A stretch of 64,000 bases of DNA from Lepturacanthus savala (Eukaryota > Chordata > Actinopteri > Scombriformes > Trichiuridae). Location of the stretch: NCBI GenBank assembly GCA_030544235.1, contig CM060465.1:14579988-14643987 (forward strand), read 5' to 3'. The first letter of the stretch is position 1. Each line of letters starts with the position of its first letter. This document shows positions 43,301-59,061 of the stretch, in pieces. The position numbers and the translations under genes are program-made. Below the pieces are notes generated by a model. It saw only the letters and a list, made by a program, of their open reading frames with translations. It did no database searches and was not told the DNA's origin.

Positions 43301-46300
43301 CTTTCTCGCCAGCTGCTGCTGTGGGGACTGTAGAGAACAGCCATGCTGAGGTCGCTGGTGAGGTAGGTGCCCTCTCCAAAAACAGAGTTCTGTGCATGAC
43401 ATGCAATAAAAAAAAAAAAAACAGGTCGACTAGATATAAGTTTCTATATCAGAAAGTAGAAGAATCACAGATGTCTAGTTAACTGGAGAAGATCTCATGA
43501 AATAGATTTATAAAACTGGCTTTTAAGGGAGTATGTTTCGTATTTAAGAGATGAAGCTGCACTCACTTTATTGAGGTGACAGTGCAGCCCGTTGTGAATG
43601 ATCGAGTGGAAGTTCTCCAGGCGGCTGCCATGGAATGCATAGAAGACATCTCTGCCTGCTTTCGTCCTCTCAAACCTTGCATTCATCTGGTCGCAGTACT
43701 CCAGCTCGAACAGGAAGTCTGGCACAGGCGCAGAAACGCCTTCGTTTTCCATCAAGTTGCAAAGCTTGGCATACTGGCAGAGATTGGAGAAGCAAAAGAA
43801 TAAGAAAGCAGTGAAAGACGCTGTGGTTTCTATGTTTACACTTGCCATGTCACCTACCTCATCTTTCTGTAACGTCTTTACAGCAAAGCTCTTAGAAGAG
43901 AGAATCCAGTGTGCAAGAGCCAGATGTTGATCCCCCTCTCCAGGTCGCAGTCTCACCAACTCTCTCACACCAGGAAAAGAGTTCACATCTGCCAGCTAGA
44001 CCAAAAAAAGGTTGTTTTCCCATTCAAAGTATGTAAAACCTTATTGTTTTCGTGCCATGTGTTCGTTTGAGTTGTTTCCATCACAGATTCCTGTATTACA
44101 GTTGACCATCTTATTCTATACCATGACCATGCCAACACGCAAGTTAAACATCTACAATTCATATAAAATGCCAATTGAAATGTTAAATGCCTTTTACCCC
44201 ATATAGCATTTATGCTATATATTTATTCTTTTTTCACTGCACCGGAGCCATAGCAATCAACAGTTAACCAATATTACCAGAGAGGGTGTTGCTTAACGTC
44301 ATTTGAGCACAACAATAATACATTGACTTTAAGGTCCTACCAAAGAAATAGATATTTGTTTTACATACCTGCTAACTTAAAGGATCTAAAACTTAATGGG
44401 ACTCCTATTATGTGCTTTATGAAACGTGTGTCATGTTTTGCTTGATTACTTTCAAAAAATTTCTCACCAAAGGTACTTTTAATATTAAACATTTACTATC
44501 TCATTTTCAAATATCATGCTTATTGTTTTTAAACTGTATCATTGGCAGCACATTACTGCCACCAAGTGTATGTACGTCATGTCATGCCCACACACAAACA
44601 ATGAATGAATGTGTGTTTATAAAGTCAATTATTTTTTTAATTCACTTATTGCCTGATTTGTGTCATTGTCAAAAGTAAAAGATTGTAAAATGACTGCAGT
44701 GATTCAAACGTTCTTGACTTTATTGAACTTACCAGCTCCTCAAAGTCTTTAGTATCTCCACCACTTATGTATTTGGGAGGGAAGGGTCGCAGCAAAGAGT
44801 CCCTCTTGTAGTTCTGCGCGGCAGCAACAAAGAGGCTGCAGCGGAGGTCTGCGGCTACCGGGTCTCTGTGCAGACAGGAGCACACCAGCTCTCTGACGGC
44901 TTCAGGTGGGAGCGGTGGCTGCATTCCCAGCGCTGCGGGAAGATGATAAGATTAAACACAAGTGAAGCACAGCCAAAAGTTCAGTAAGGCACAACAGGAG
45001 GCAAAAATCACCTCCAGAAAGTTGTGAAGCAGCTGTGCCTTCCTTTCAATCCTTAAATCCTTCATTTAACCAAGGTTGAAAGTCATCAATTAATATGCTG
45101 ATTATGCAATTGATTGGACTGTGAATAAGCAGCAAATACCAATAATGAGAAATCAAACTTCACATTTACTCCCACACTTTCCCACAGACCTACAATGTAA
45201 TCATTGTCAAAAAAAATCCAGAAAAAAAACAAATACAATTAAACTTCATCAATTTAATCATTAACTATTCTAGACATTTTTAAGAAGAAAATTTCACAAT
45301 TCTCTTAACACGGCTTCTCAAAAGGGAATATTTTCAGTACTCTCATGTCCTGACATCACGTCCAGACATTTGAGGTCGCTCTCTTTGAGAAACACCTATT
45401 GATGTTTATTTCACTATTTTCTTAACAAAAGGACTAAGCAAATAATTGGAAAATATTTAACAGATAAATTGATATTTAAAAGTTAGTTAGCTGCAGTCCT
45501 ACACCACATATATTATGAATAAGTAGAAGTAAATGAATGCAGAAGAAAGCCCCTCTCACATTTGGGCCTATGAAATCTTTTGTATTTTTCATGCTTTTTT
45601 CTGATCAAATATCATCACAGATCTTCTCTCTGCATCTTTCCCATCACACTTATTCAGCAACTTGTTTTATTGTATTTGTAAGAAACACAACAAGCCTGAT
45701 TTAGGGCTTTACTCATATACCAATTTAGCAGATTAATTAGTTAGTTTAATAATTTCATATATATACACTTCTAGACACACTTTTTAAAAAATATATTTTA
45801 TCTCTGTACCCAAGTACAATTTTGAGGTGCACATACATTACATGAGTATTTACATTTGATGCTACTGTATACTTCCACTATTTAACAGATTTAGTTACTT
45901 GTCAGATAAAGATTTGACATAATACAGCGTATAATAAGTACAACACAATGTTAAAGACTAAACCATTGTTTTTCAATCTGTTTGGTTTGTGACATCTTAA
46001 AAAAGTACTATGTATGCTGAATCAGATTCCATGTCTAAACACTGATAAACAGATTTTGTAGCAGAACTTTTTGTTCCCTCTCAGATCCCATATAATAATA
46101 ACTCAGTCAGGGGGCTGAAATACTATTACTATTAGTAAATACTAATTTTATTTAATACTCTGGGTACATTTTGTGCTAATACCCATGTATTTTTACTTTT
46201 TATTTTTACTTACATTTACATACTTACTTACATTCATGCAGGACTTTTACTTGTAGTGGAGTAGTTTTACATTGCTATAACGTTACTTTCACTTAAGTTA

Positions 46301-49300
46301 AGGGTCTGAACAACGGTATTACCTTAACCTATGGTGTTATTGTACCTTTCTTTATTGTCTCTATCTTTTTGAATTACCTTGTTGCTGAAACGTGTTATAC
46401 AAATAAACTTGCCTTGCCTTTCATGGTTAATGACACCCCCACACGAGAAGTCACACTTATATGCAAAGTTTTGTGCTCACAGCTTTGTAGAAATAGCTAA
46501 CGCCATTTTATTTAAAGCTACGGTTAAGTTCCTCTTTAGTTTAGTCAATGCTAATAAACCAAATCCCGTTGAACTAGAACAGGAGGAAGCTACGTTAGCA
46601 TTAGCTAACATTAGCTAACTGAGCTACAGCAAATGAAGCTATCGCCGAGTTATTGGTGATAAATACAACACTGTCCGCTTTACGGTGTAACTCTGGACAT
46701 ATAATGAGTCCAGCTCTGTAGAAAATTAACCAGTTTCACTTGACAGACAAAAGTTTTGTGATTTTTACCTTCAGTTGTGCTCAACTCATAACACTGCAGG
46801 AGAAGGAGATAGTGGTAGCTGCAGGCGCTGATGCGTTCAAGTGCTGTCAACAATAACAGAATCACGAGATTTACACACATGACCATAGACAAAATGCGAC
46901 TTGAAACTCGCAATTATGTTCATGTTGCCAACGTAGCCGAAACAAAACAGAAATGTGAGAGAATAAGAACCCGTGTGAGCTATATTAGTAAATTAAACAG
47001 CTATTACTTTTGGTAAAAAAAACGTCAGTACGTTTTGAATATGGATCATCTCCGCTTCATTCCAGCCCTGAAACAGACATTGGACGCAGCATTCATCACA
47101 CACATGTTAAATCAGCTCAATCAAACAGGGACAAATAACAAACTATTTATTTCTTTAACAACTTCTGCTCAAAATTATACAGAGACGTGTACACACAAAA
47201 CAATGCATGAGCAGTATGTCAGGTGTTTTTGTTCTTGTATTTCTAAGCAAGTTTTCTATAAGTTTTGTGGACAATTAATTACCAAGGGAAAGGACGTGTT
47301 TAACTAAACCAAACAGAACACCTGTTAAACATGTGTCAGACAGAGAAAAAAATAACTAAAGCCTTCCCACGTGATAAGTTCATATCACCCTATTATAATA
47401 ATGGCTAAAATAATTTTTTCAAGTTTTGGGGGAAACATAAAAACTTTCAAAAAAGGCAGAGACTATTATATTTATTAATCATTTCTATCAAAAATGCCTT
47501 GACAGTGGATGATTGTAAACACATAGAACGATGTGTGGTACTTATGTAACATTAAAGAATAAAGTGACTCAGGACAATTTTTTTTACATTCTAGTGTAAC
47601 TTAAAAAAAAGTTTTACAAACTTAAAACTTATATTCCCTGGAGTTAAATTAATCAAATGTCAGGTAAATCACATTGTACAGGAGATAGTACCCCTTTTTA
47701 ATCACTTTCCCAGGTCTTCTTTGCCTGTTTTTATTGAATGTAACTCATTTTCAACATCAGGTTTTGATACGTTTAATGGATTGAATATCCTTTCTTTATA
47801 TTTGGCTACATATTTATTGAATTTATTGATATGAACAACACTATATTAAATTACTATTATAATACTATTATATAAGTATAACTTGGGGAATTTAGACTAA
47901 ATTAATATAAAACATCATAGCCTATTGCCTTTATCATTCACCAGTAGAAATTGATTCAAGACAGTCCTGCTTCTTGAAGCAGCCATCATCATGAAAGCAT
48001 GTTAAATTCCTCAGTCAGACAGACCGGTTATTCTGAAGAATAAAACACGAAGACAAAAAATTTAAATTAATTAATTTCAATATTAATTAATTCATTTTCA
48101 GGTATAGTTTTTTTATATCAACTTTAATATTGATTTAAAAAATACAATAACAATACAATCATATTAATATCAATTGTATAAAAATAGACGTAACAACAAA
48201 ATAAATACATACATAAATAAAAAAAATAATAAAACATTTTAGAAAAAGATAAATGATGATAATAGGAGCCAGGTGTGTCGTTTATCATTATGATGATGAC
48301 GTCACCTACAGGGATAGTCATGCGACCTGTCACATACGGGTACTTCAGTTACAGTGGAGTAATCATTAATTAGTGTCACCTGGTGCACCTGTACCTTCTT
48401 GTTATTGCAGGGTAAGGGTGATGAGGCGGAGCTCACTTTCTAGACCGTTTTCCTACCGTTTCTATTTTGATTAGATTGCTGTATTCGACGCAGTTTATTA
48501 GTTGATTGTAGAGGGATGACACGTGTTATACATGAGATATTTCCTCCGATAACACACACAACGGATTTTTGAAAACGTGTCGGGAAATCTCACGTATGCA
48601 AAGGTATGTAACCTGATTTATTCTGCTGTTATGCTGGGTGACATTAAGTTGGTTTTATATTAGACAGTTGTTTGACATTTAAGATTAAAACCTATATGAA
48701 TGATGTAAAACCAAATCTACAATCAGTTGTGGAAAGTAACTAAGTACATTTACTCAAGTACCGTACTTACAGTTTTGAAGTACTTGTGCTTCATTAGAGT
48801 ATTTTCATTTGATGCTATTTTATACTTCCACTCCACTACATTTCAGTGGGAAATATATTACTTTCTACTATCTCTGACAACCTTAGTTCTTTTTCACATG
48901 AGGATTTGCCATAATTACTTTTGACATTGTCATGACTTTATTTTCTTTATTAAACGTAATGTGATTTATGTAAAAAGTGCTGTATAACGTGTATCAAACA
49001 AACATGTTTAATGTTGCACTTTTTATATTTTTATACTATAATAATATTTTTTTACTATTAATCCCCTATAGTATCTTGGCTCTAATACAACAGTACATTT
49101 TATTGTAAATGACCTTGTATCTAGTGCATATGTTGAGAGAGTGCTAGTCACAGATCTGGATAGAACAGTTTGGTGTATGGCACATCATGTGGTGTACCAT
49201 CCAAACACAGGAAAATATGGCTTGTGTTCGATTGTTGAGTAATATTTTAAGGTGCAACAAGCATATGTTCTGCAATGCCCTGGCCTCACAAGCACATTGA

Positions 49301-52300
49301 TTGGAGTACTTGCCAGATTCAAGAAGGAGCCAATTGCTGGTGTTGTTTGAACTCTGATGCTGGTATTTAAAGATGGCGGGTGTCAGGTTTGGACCTCGAG
49401 CTCATCCTGACTCATCCTGTGTGGCCAGCAGCCTAGTTATGTCATGTTAAATTAACTGCTCAGCTTGCTTGGAACCCCCAAAGGCGGTGATAACAAAAAT
49501 AGTACCAGGTAGCATATTTTGGTAATCGAGACACAAAAAAAATGAGCTAAATCGAGACGAGTTAAGCCGATACCATCTGGTGGAAACATGTCATGAGTTG
49601 TGCTAACTTTGCTCTCGGGAAATGTACTTCAGGGAGCAGCAATTTGAGACCATCATACACCACTTTTATGTGGACGACTGCCTGGTTTCTGTAGCCTCTG
49701 AACAGGAAGCTATCTCCCTATATGAAGTATGGAGTATAGCAGATTTTTGTCTGACAAAATAGTTAAGCAACAGGTAACTGTGTGGTGTGGTACTTTCTGT
49801 ACTCTCTACTTGCCAAGTTACCTGGCTTCTTGTGGTTTGAGTTATTCTGTTTACATTTACATAGTGTTCAGCTTCTGGGTCTGATCTTGGCGTGGACCTC
49901 AAGCCATGTGTAGATCACCTCATCCAGCTCCAGGCCTATCAGGATGGAGAAATGGCTGAATGTTAGCTCTATTACAATCACATTATCTTAGTGTATTAAT
50001 CTGAATTTGCAAGTTTGATTTCACTCAAGCTATAACATGTTTACATGTACTTTAAAAGTCCAGTTTTAGTTGGACTAACACAATAATTAGATTTTTTTAG
50101 GTAAACATGGTGATTGTATTATTATTTTATGTGTACAAATTAAACCCATTAAAGTCAAATGGATGTTTAGATGATGAAGAGACTTCTTACATCTTACATT
50201 CGATAAACGTTTGACACAAAATAAATATTTATAGGTATGTTAACATATCTGCATGGGATCTTCAATAGTCAGCTCAGAAGCAGCCAATCAGAGCAGATTG
50301 TGTAATGCCTCCTGTGTTGTTCAGCACTGTGGACAGCATCACGGGGGGGCGGGGTCTGATGGAGTTTTTCTGGTTTCAGATTGGTCGGTTTAGGCCAGCA
50401 ACAAATCCCGTTTTTTTATTGTCCGCGCCCTGCCTGGTCCTCCCTCCTCCTGCTCCTGATGGATAATAAAAAAAAAACATCTGAGTGTGTGCGTAAAGAA
50501 AAGACCTCACGTCACGTGACCGCCTCTTACTCCCGAGCCCATCATTTGAGGACTATCGTTGCATATATTTCTGCGCGGACCTGGCTCTCACCCATATGTG
50601 TTTTAATGCGAGATTGACCCATAGGATGCAATTTAAACGGGCGGAGGGATTCTAGCGACACAACTCGAACTACACGGAGGGTAAGAAGGTTTTTAATCGC
50701 GTTTTCATTCATTACGCTCCAAATAGGCGGGTGGGAGGAATTGATGTGTTAAAATACACCGGATTCTGGCTTCGGTAAAACCTCGAAGTCGGTTTGCGGC
50801 TGGGAGTTGAGGCTTTGACCTACCCGGCGTCCGGATGTGAAGATACGCCGATGCGAACCGTGTCGCAAAAAGGCTGAAGGACGCTTCTCCATCGCCTGCG
50901 ATCACGATGCACCGCGTCCTACTGCAGCATCACTGGTGTCCGCCACCTCAGCCAGCGATCAGTCTATTCTACCGGCGGAGAATCGGTTCATTTTGAGGCA
51001 GAACGATGTCCTTCACACATCCACATCCACCATTATATGCGTTACAAACACTCATATAAGGCGCTGATAATAGGCTATAGGCGGGATAAAGAGGTATAAA
51101 CGCACAGGTTGACTATATAGTCTAATCTGTAAACTCCATAGGCCTGTAACGCGTTTTCTGCGCCCAAAGGTTATGATTATTATTTATAGGAAGGCCACGC
51201 CGGGCACACTGTTTCCTAGCGCGCGCATTACTCAGCTGTTATAACTCGATGCAATGACCGATGCTTCATCCATTATGGGTGGAGGATGCACTGTAATGAC
51301 CGGCCACCGCCACCTCTAATCAAATCCAATCCTCTGGGAGTGGAAAGTCCTTTATTTCAATGAAGTGATCTTACAGGAAGGCCTACAGCGTGGGGGATTG
51401 TGGCCTGTTGCCTACAAGGAGAAAGAGAGAGAGCAATGTGAGTGAATGATTTTGCACTTATTAAAAACAGATCTGTTCTTTGCAGTTTCAAGGCAGCTGA
51501 GATCGAAAGTCTTGTGAGTCTTTGCAATTGGAGGAAAGATACTGAACGCTCATCATGGCAGGTGAGAAGACACCTTTACTTCCAGGAAAATACAGCCACC
51601 AGAGCAACATTAACCCATTGCACTGCAAAATTTTTTTAAATCTTAACAAGTGAAAATGTGTTTTTAGTTCATTTAGTCCAATATTGACAAAAAAATCCAT
51701 TATTCTATTGGCAGATTTTTGCTTAATTTTGGTCAATGTAATCTTGTTTTCTAAAAATATGTCTAAACAGTTTTAATTTTTATCTCAATGTTTTGTTTTT
51801 TTTATCTCATATTATGGATTATTTTTCTCATAATTCTGACTTTGTTTGTCAAATTCTTTGAAAAACTTGAAATGAGCAAAATTATCTGCCAATGGAATAT
51901 GATAATTCAAGATAATTATACTCAGTATTTGGCTAATTGTACTAAATACAATATATTTCGCTCTGTTAAGATACTTTTTTTGCAGTAGGGATGCTAAAGC
52001 CTAATCCTTTGGTGCTCTGCAGCTGTCTTGTGTAGATTTCTTTATGAATTTGGTGTGTTTGTGTGGGCAGCTGCATTGAACTGTGTTTTCGTCTCCTAGA
52101 GAACAACTTCCCCCCCCTGCCACGCTTCATCCCCCTCAGGCCATGTTTTTACCAAGACTTCAACGAGATCCCAGATCAGCGTCGCACAATGTGCAAGAGG
52201 CTCTACTACCTGTGGATCTGTGAGTGCCGCAGTTCTAAGTTTGTGAAGTGAACTCTACATGTACGAGTTTCGGTTTGTTTTATGCTGCTGAAGCTGTTAG

Positions 52301-54902
52301 ACGTCCGTTTCTTTTGTTTTCTCACACCGTGTAACTGTTTTACCCAAAACAGCAGAAAGACTCCAGTACAGCTGCGAGACCAGGTGGACCGGTCTTACTG
52401 TCTGGAGGCAAATCGCTCTCTTTGTGCAGATTTATGTAGAGATTGAAATATCTTCTCACACATTAAATTAACATTAAAATGTTCTTAAATCTTGTTTTCT
52501 AGACTTCAATAACAGTTAACGATATTGTCATATTCACCTGAGCATGGCATGTTTTTTCCATTACATAGGTTCTGCCAATTGAAAATCAGGATGTAAGTCG
52601 GGTGAGAAAGTAGATATATAGTGTTTGGTAATCCTAGAACAGAAATCTAGTGCTTTTGCAAATACATTGTAGGTTCAATCTGTGTTAAATTAATGTAGTT
52701 TTAATAGAGATTTGGACTTTTTAGTGTTGAGTAGTTGCTAAGATTCAAAGTCTGTTTGAGTAAAGGATAACTCTGCCACAGAGTTCTTTTTTCCATTAAT
52801 TGTTTTTTGTTACGTTTGCTTAGTGAATAGTGCCACGCTGGCTGTTAATCTGATTGGCTGTCTGGCGTGGATGTGTGGTGGCGGCGGAGCCACCAACTTT
52901 GGCATGGCCATCCTGTGGCTCATCCTCTTCACCCCCTGCTCCTACGTGTGCTGGTTCAGGCCCATCTACAAGGCCTTCAAGTAAGCAGGTCCCCCCTCTG
53001 CTGTGACACAACACGTAGACCCGCTGCTCTGCTGAATCGGATCCTTTCTGACGTTCTTTTTTTTTTTTCCTTCTCCTCAGGACTGACAGCTCGTTTAATT
53101 TTATGGCTTTCTTCTTCGTATTCATGGCCCAGGTCGTGATCAGTATAATCCAGACAGTTGGCATCCCTGGATGGGGAGTATGGTGAGAGCTTTGAATTGA
53201 TTATTATTTTTTTTATTAATTTATTATTTGACTTTATTTAACCAGGTTTATTCCCATTGAGATTAAAGGTTGCCTTTTCAAGGCAGAGGTCACCAAGAGA
53301 CCAGCAGCAAAGTTATTTTAACAACAGTAAACAACACATAAAACTTAAAATTCACAGCATTAAAACTCACCTAACACACATGCATAGAGACCTGGTAAAG
53401 TGCAATCCTTTTACAAAAGCTTTAAACTCATTCATTGTAAAATGTAGGGGTTCTCGATTATGGGGAAAAAAAATCATTATCACAATTATTTTGGTCAATA
53501 TTGAATTTATGATTATTTAAACCTTTTTTTTTAATTTACACAATGCATTTATTAAGCAAGAATGACTTTTGCTTTTTTTAGATGGTTTAACAGATTTGTT
53601 TTTTTGCCAAGATTCACAGATAACACCTTGTAGCAAATGCTTCTGCTCCTCTTTGGATTCCTGGAACCCAAAGTGTTTCCATAAAAGAGAACGTTTGACT
53701 CTTTTCCTCAACCAAACGACTCTACCCTCACTCTGCCATTTCACTCACTCTCTTTCTCACTCCCACGTCTCTTTCAGAAATTGAATAAAGAAAAATGGCA
53801 CATAACCCGTTTCAACTGACATGCTAATCGAAAATTTTGATCAAAACTCGATTAATCGCACAGCCTTATTACTAATTGACGCTATAGGCAAATTCAGAAG
53901 GGTGACAAATTAAACATATAAGAATATACAGTGTCTTAGTGAGGTCAGGTGACTAGAGCAGCTGTTGATGATTCTTGGCAAAGATTCTATGAAAACTACT
54001 GGAAGGAAGAACAGGCCAGGATGGATTAAAAGTTTGTACGCTATAGGTATGTGTTGTGTAACCGTGTCAAGAAAAAAGTGTATATAACTAGTTTGAATGG
54101 GATATTTAAAATGGGAATAAGGACACATGTTTCAGTCTCCCCCAGAAAGCATTCAGAGTGTTGCACTCATTAGAATTCATGGAAAGAAGTTGTGTAAAGA
54201 ATGAGGGGAAAAAAGTCTCTGCACAGCTGGCCAATCATAGGGTGAAATGGGCGTGAGCAGAGTTGTGGTGTCAGAAAGTTAGAGAAATTACACATAAATT
54301 TGCCCAGAACATAGACAGAAATGTATAACCTTTATATACCAGAGAGATGAATATCAAGAAAAGTTGTACCCTCTTAAAGCATCTGTAAAAGTGCATTCAT
54401 GCGCTGCCACAGATGTTCTCTTGTGTTAACTGTTGTTGTTCCTGTCAGTGGCTGGCTGGCGACCATCACCTTCTTCAGCACCAACGTGGGCTCAGCTGTG
54501 GTCATGCTGATTCCCACCATCATGTTTACTGCTGTGGCTGTGCTCTCCTTCATCGCTCTCACAAAGGTGACCATTTATACCACATTTGTTTAGGTTTAAG
54601 CTTCTTTTGGTAAAAACTAGGGGTTGGACGAAATATCTTCATTGCAATATATCATTATACTGTAAAAAACCACCTGGTGTTTGTAATATGTGTTTAATGT
54701 TAGTGACATTAAGTGCTGTGTAGTATGGTTTGTCTCTGGGAACAAAGGCCAAAACATTTCATAGCAAATTTCCACTGTGGTGGACCATAAAGTAAATAAA
54801 ATCAATTAAAAATTGGGAAGATATTTTCCTTGAATACAGTTCTGATAAATTGAAATAGAAATTAGTTGTGACTCAATTTGTCTGCAGAGTTATCAGTTTT
54901 AA

Positions 54903-54974
<72 letters not shown>

Positions 54975-57900
54975 GGGGAGTATATAGACTCCCCAGGTGA
55001 TTCACAAATTTTATCTCAGGTCTGTTTTTAAATTTTCAGTAAATTATGTAGAGGACTGCAATCTGTCACCATACAATCATATCTTGACCCATGTACTATA
55101 TTGTGACTAGGACTACTAAAACTAAAGCAACCAGAAAATAATCAGATTTGAGAAGCTGGAACCAGAGAATTTGGACATTTTCTCACTAATCGATTATTCG
55201 AATAGCAGCTCTAATCATAACGTATCATGTATTTAGGGCCCATGCTCTAGTAAAAAGTATTTAAAAATAAATTTAAATTTCATTCATCCTCACTTTTTGT
55301 GTGAGGAAATATGAACTAAATTATATTATTACTATAGCTATCTATTTTCCAAAAGAAGATAAAACGGGTTTAGACACATTTGTAAATTCAGCATCTAGGA
55401 AACCACCATGTTTTCCATCGCAGTGTTTGGCTGTTTCCTTGTCACAGATTAAGTGTGGAGTGCTGAGTTTACTGATGAGACTAAGCAGCTGCTGACAATG
55501 ACAGAAGCTAGTTAACTGTAGTGGTGGAAGGTAATAAAGTACATTTATTCAACTACTGTAATTAAGTACTTCCAATCTCCTTACTATTTAAATTGTAAAC
55601 AAACATGTGATAGACATATAAAGCTGTAATTTTCTACTACTAATCTATGCAAAGTATTAAAATTGGCTTCATGGTGAACATAATAGTATAATAATAGTAC
55701 ATTACAGTGTGCATAATGCATAACTTTTACTTTGACTTAATGGGACTGTGGGACTGTGTAATGGGAAAATAAGTAGTATTCCACCTTTTAGCTGCCCGTG
55801 ACCCTAATGAGGTATTAGTAGGTATAGAAAATGACTAACTGACTTTTTGGACGTGCCCTCTGGTGGTGAGGATAAGCCCCAGTCACTCTCCTCTATAGCC
55901 TACAGACTTCTTTGCAAAAGTGTATTTTTAATTTTAGTCCTGAAACACACTCAGTTGACAACTGCAAAATGACTTTTTTGAAACTGAACTCTCACTCGTC
56001 ATCTGCTGCAGGTCCATAACTTCTACCGTGGCAGCGGTGGCAGCCTGGGTAAGGCCCAGGAGGAGTGGGCCACCGGGGCCTGGAAGAACCCACACGTCCA
56101 ACAGGCGGCTCAGCAGGCGGCCATGGGAGCCGCCCAGGGAGCCATGCAGCAGCAGCAGAACCAGTACTCAGCAGCTCCCACCTACAACTACGACGACCCA
56201 ATGTAGGACAGAGCAGGGGCCTGGCCGCGAAGTGGGAGAAATCAAAAAGGGATCAATTAAGAACACAATTTCCAAATTAGGTGCCCTTTATTATAACACT
56301 GAACAAGCCGAAATCAAACAGAACAATGTAGAGAAAAGTCATTTTTTTTTGGTGGAAATGTACTTTTATTGGATTTTGACACACATGAGAGTTAATGATT
56401 TTAGTCGGTTCACATTTAAATCAACAGCAAGTTATTAAAAAGCTGTTTTTTGTTTTTAAATGTCTTATGATGGTGAAATTTAGCTGGTCAACATGTGTGT
56501 GTGTGTTACTATTCAAATGAGGCACATTATAGCTAAAACTAACCCCCTGAGCTTCATCAGTTTATTCAGGTCGGTTCATCTGTGGTCAACACAGGGTGAT
56601 TTCTGTGCCTGTGTCACATGTTTAAAACATCAACAATGACCTTTAATGAGTTTTTTCTATTTAAGATACGGTAATAACTATTTCGTTAGAGTGTTTTCCT
56701 TTAATTACTTTCGTTTGCCTCAAAGCTGTGAAGTCACCTGACGCTAAAACCATTAGCCCCGCAGTTTTCACAACGACTGCTTTCTATGTCAAAATGTCAA
56801 GGAGAACTTCGAAGATGAATTCCTATTAAAGGAATAGTTCAACATTTTGTGAACTATAGACTCTTGCCAAAAGTTAAAATGAGAGAATAATACAACTTTA
56901 AACTATAAGAGTTTTACCAATGTACTCATCAAGTTCTTGGCAAGACAGCAAATTATGATTAATAATAATGGATTATTTGTTGAATAATTCCAATAATTGA
57001 ATCAGAATTTGTCTCCAACATTATTCAAACCAGGTTTGCTTGAAGCAGTATCTACTGTTACATTAATCAGGCAACTGAATTTATTTTGAGTTATTTGAGT
57101 TGCATTTGAGTAAAAACTTCCAGAGAAAACCTTTAACAGCTCAAGTTCTGGTGAGTGTTTGGCACTGATTATAAGCCGTCAGTGATCCTGTTATTTTGAA
57201 TTCAGCAATTTTTACATTCTCAGGAAAGGTGTGATTAGCTGGTTTTAAATTCTACCTGTAACACCCTTAAAGTGTCAACATGGCAAGGCTTTTGTCTCCT
57301 TTATCATTGTTATTTAAAGCTTTCAGGATGTTTAGGTTTCATCATTACACACAGGTTATTTGTTGAGTAGGCTGACTTCAGTTAAATACGTTATTGTTGT
57401 GTTTAAAAAGTGAAGCACATGCAGTATTTTAGGATTGCAGCAGTTTATTGGATAAAACATTCCAAATCAATGTACAGGTTAAAAGTGAAAGAAAACCAAA
57501 ACATTCTGAGTTTGGACGTAGAAAAATAGAACTAATCATTGTTGTTGGTGATCATACCATTGTATGAAGTGATGGATGTTTTTCCCCCTTTGGCAAATTC
57601 TCCCACTAAACCCTAAATACATGTAAACGCTTAAACGACTACTTGTTTCTGAAGCTCTGGAATTCAGGCCTTCGTGTGTCATTTCGTGGCTGTCGGTGTT
57701 ATTCCATGAGTAGGTGTAATATGATATATACAGTATATATATATATAAAGAAAATTAAATATAAATTCAATCCAATCCTTTCTCGATGAAGTGAATGAAA
57801 GAGAGAATATTTGTGTGTAGCGCTCGTGAGGCCTGATGTGCTCAGTCAGAGACGGTGTCATATTGTTTTCTGTGAAAAAGTTAGTTTTTTTTCTTTTTTT

Positions 57901-59030
57901 TTTTCTTCGTGTCACTTGATTTACAAGACTTCTTTGGAAAAACCTCTTCAGAGATTCAGTAGAATATTACAGTAACACAGTATTAGACTTGAAACAGATG
58001 TAAAGATACGTATCCGAATGCTCGTTATTTCAAAAACCTGTGAGTCGTCTTGTCTGATTGTGATGATGTAGTACTCTGTAGGGTGTTTGTTCTTTTATTT
58101 TTCTGTCGTATTTTTTTTCTTTTTTTGTACCAACCTACTTTTTTCGTGTAATTTGGATGATGTGTGGATGAGTTTGAAGCACATGTTCATTGTGTCTTTC
58201 CGTGGCTGTGGGTGACAGATTCTGAAGTCTTTTTATTTCGATTTAGAAAAAGAAAAATGTTAAGGAATGTTTGGACCTGTTGACATGATGGAGCTCAGTG
58301 TAAACCATAAGGGATCCAAGCGGAGCAATAGTAAACGTATAGTAACAGCAGCAGTAGAAAGATTAGGATAAAAAAGTGGTGTCCTGTTATGCAGGCTTCA
58401 AATCATAGCATAAACTGTTATGCTTTCAACTTGGACACCACGAAGCATAATTTTCTAACATTTTCACCAGCAGATGCACATACAGTGAAGTATAACCCTG
58501 TAAAGCGTAGGCTACCGTTCACATGCTCATCTGTTGGTTAACGTACAACGTTTAGCTGATCGGTTTCATTTAAACATGTCACATTATGCACAAACACGCT
58601 TCTTTTCTCTGTAAGTAAGTTATCTTAAGCATTTGTACATACAGCACAGTTAATGTGATTATGGAAACTACAGCTGTATTGTTATGGTGTAGCAGAAGCT
58701 TCTGAGAGCCATTTTACCATTAATGAACCCAACCTCCACATGTACTGTATGTTGTTTGATATGTATTATCATGTACTATATCAATAGTAGATATAAATAT
58801 ATTACTTGAGGTGAGGTGAATATTTGCCATGGATAAACACAATTAATAGGAACACGCTCTGATTAGGTGGATTAAAAAGGTTTGAGGAGGCTGTGTCTCC
58901 ATGGGTGGCGTAAACGAGGAATACATTTTTGTGTATTACTTTTGTATTATTTGGTCTTACCCTGATAGATATTAAACAGTTCTTGTTGGATTCGGTTTTG
59001 TTATTTTTCTTCAGAGTTCACGCACAGGTC

Positions 59031-59061
<31 letters not shown>
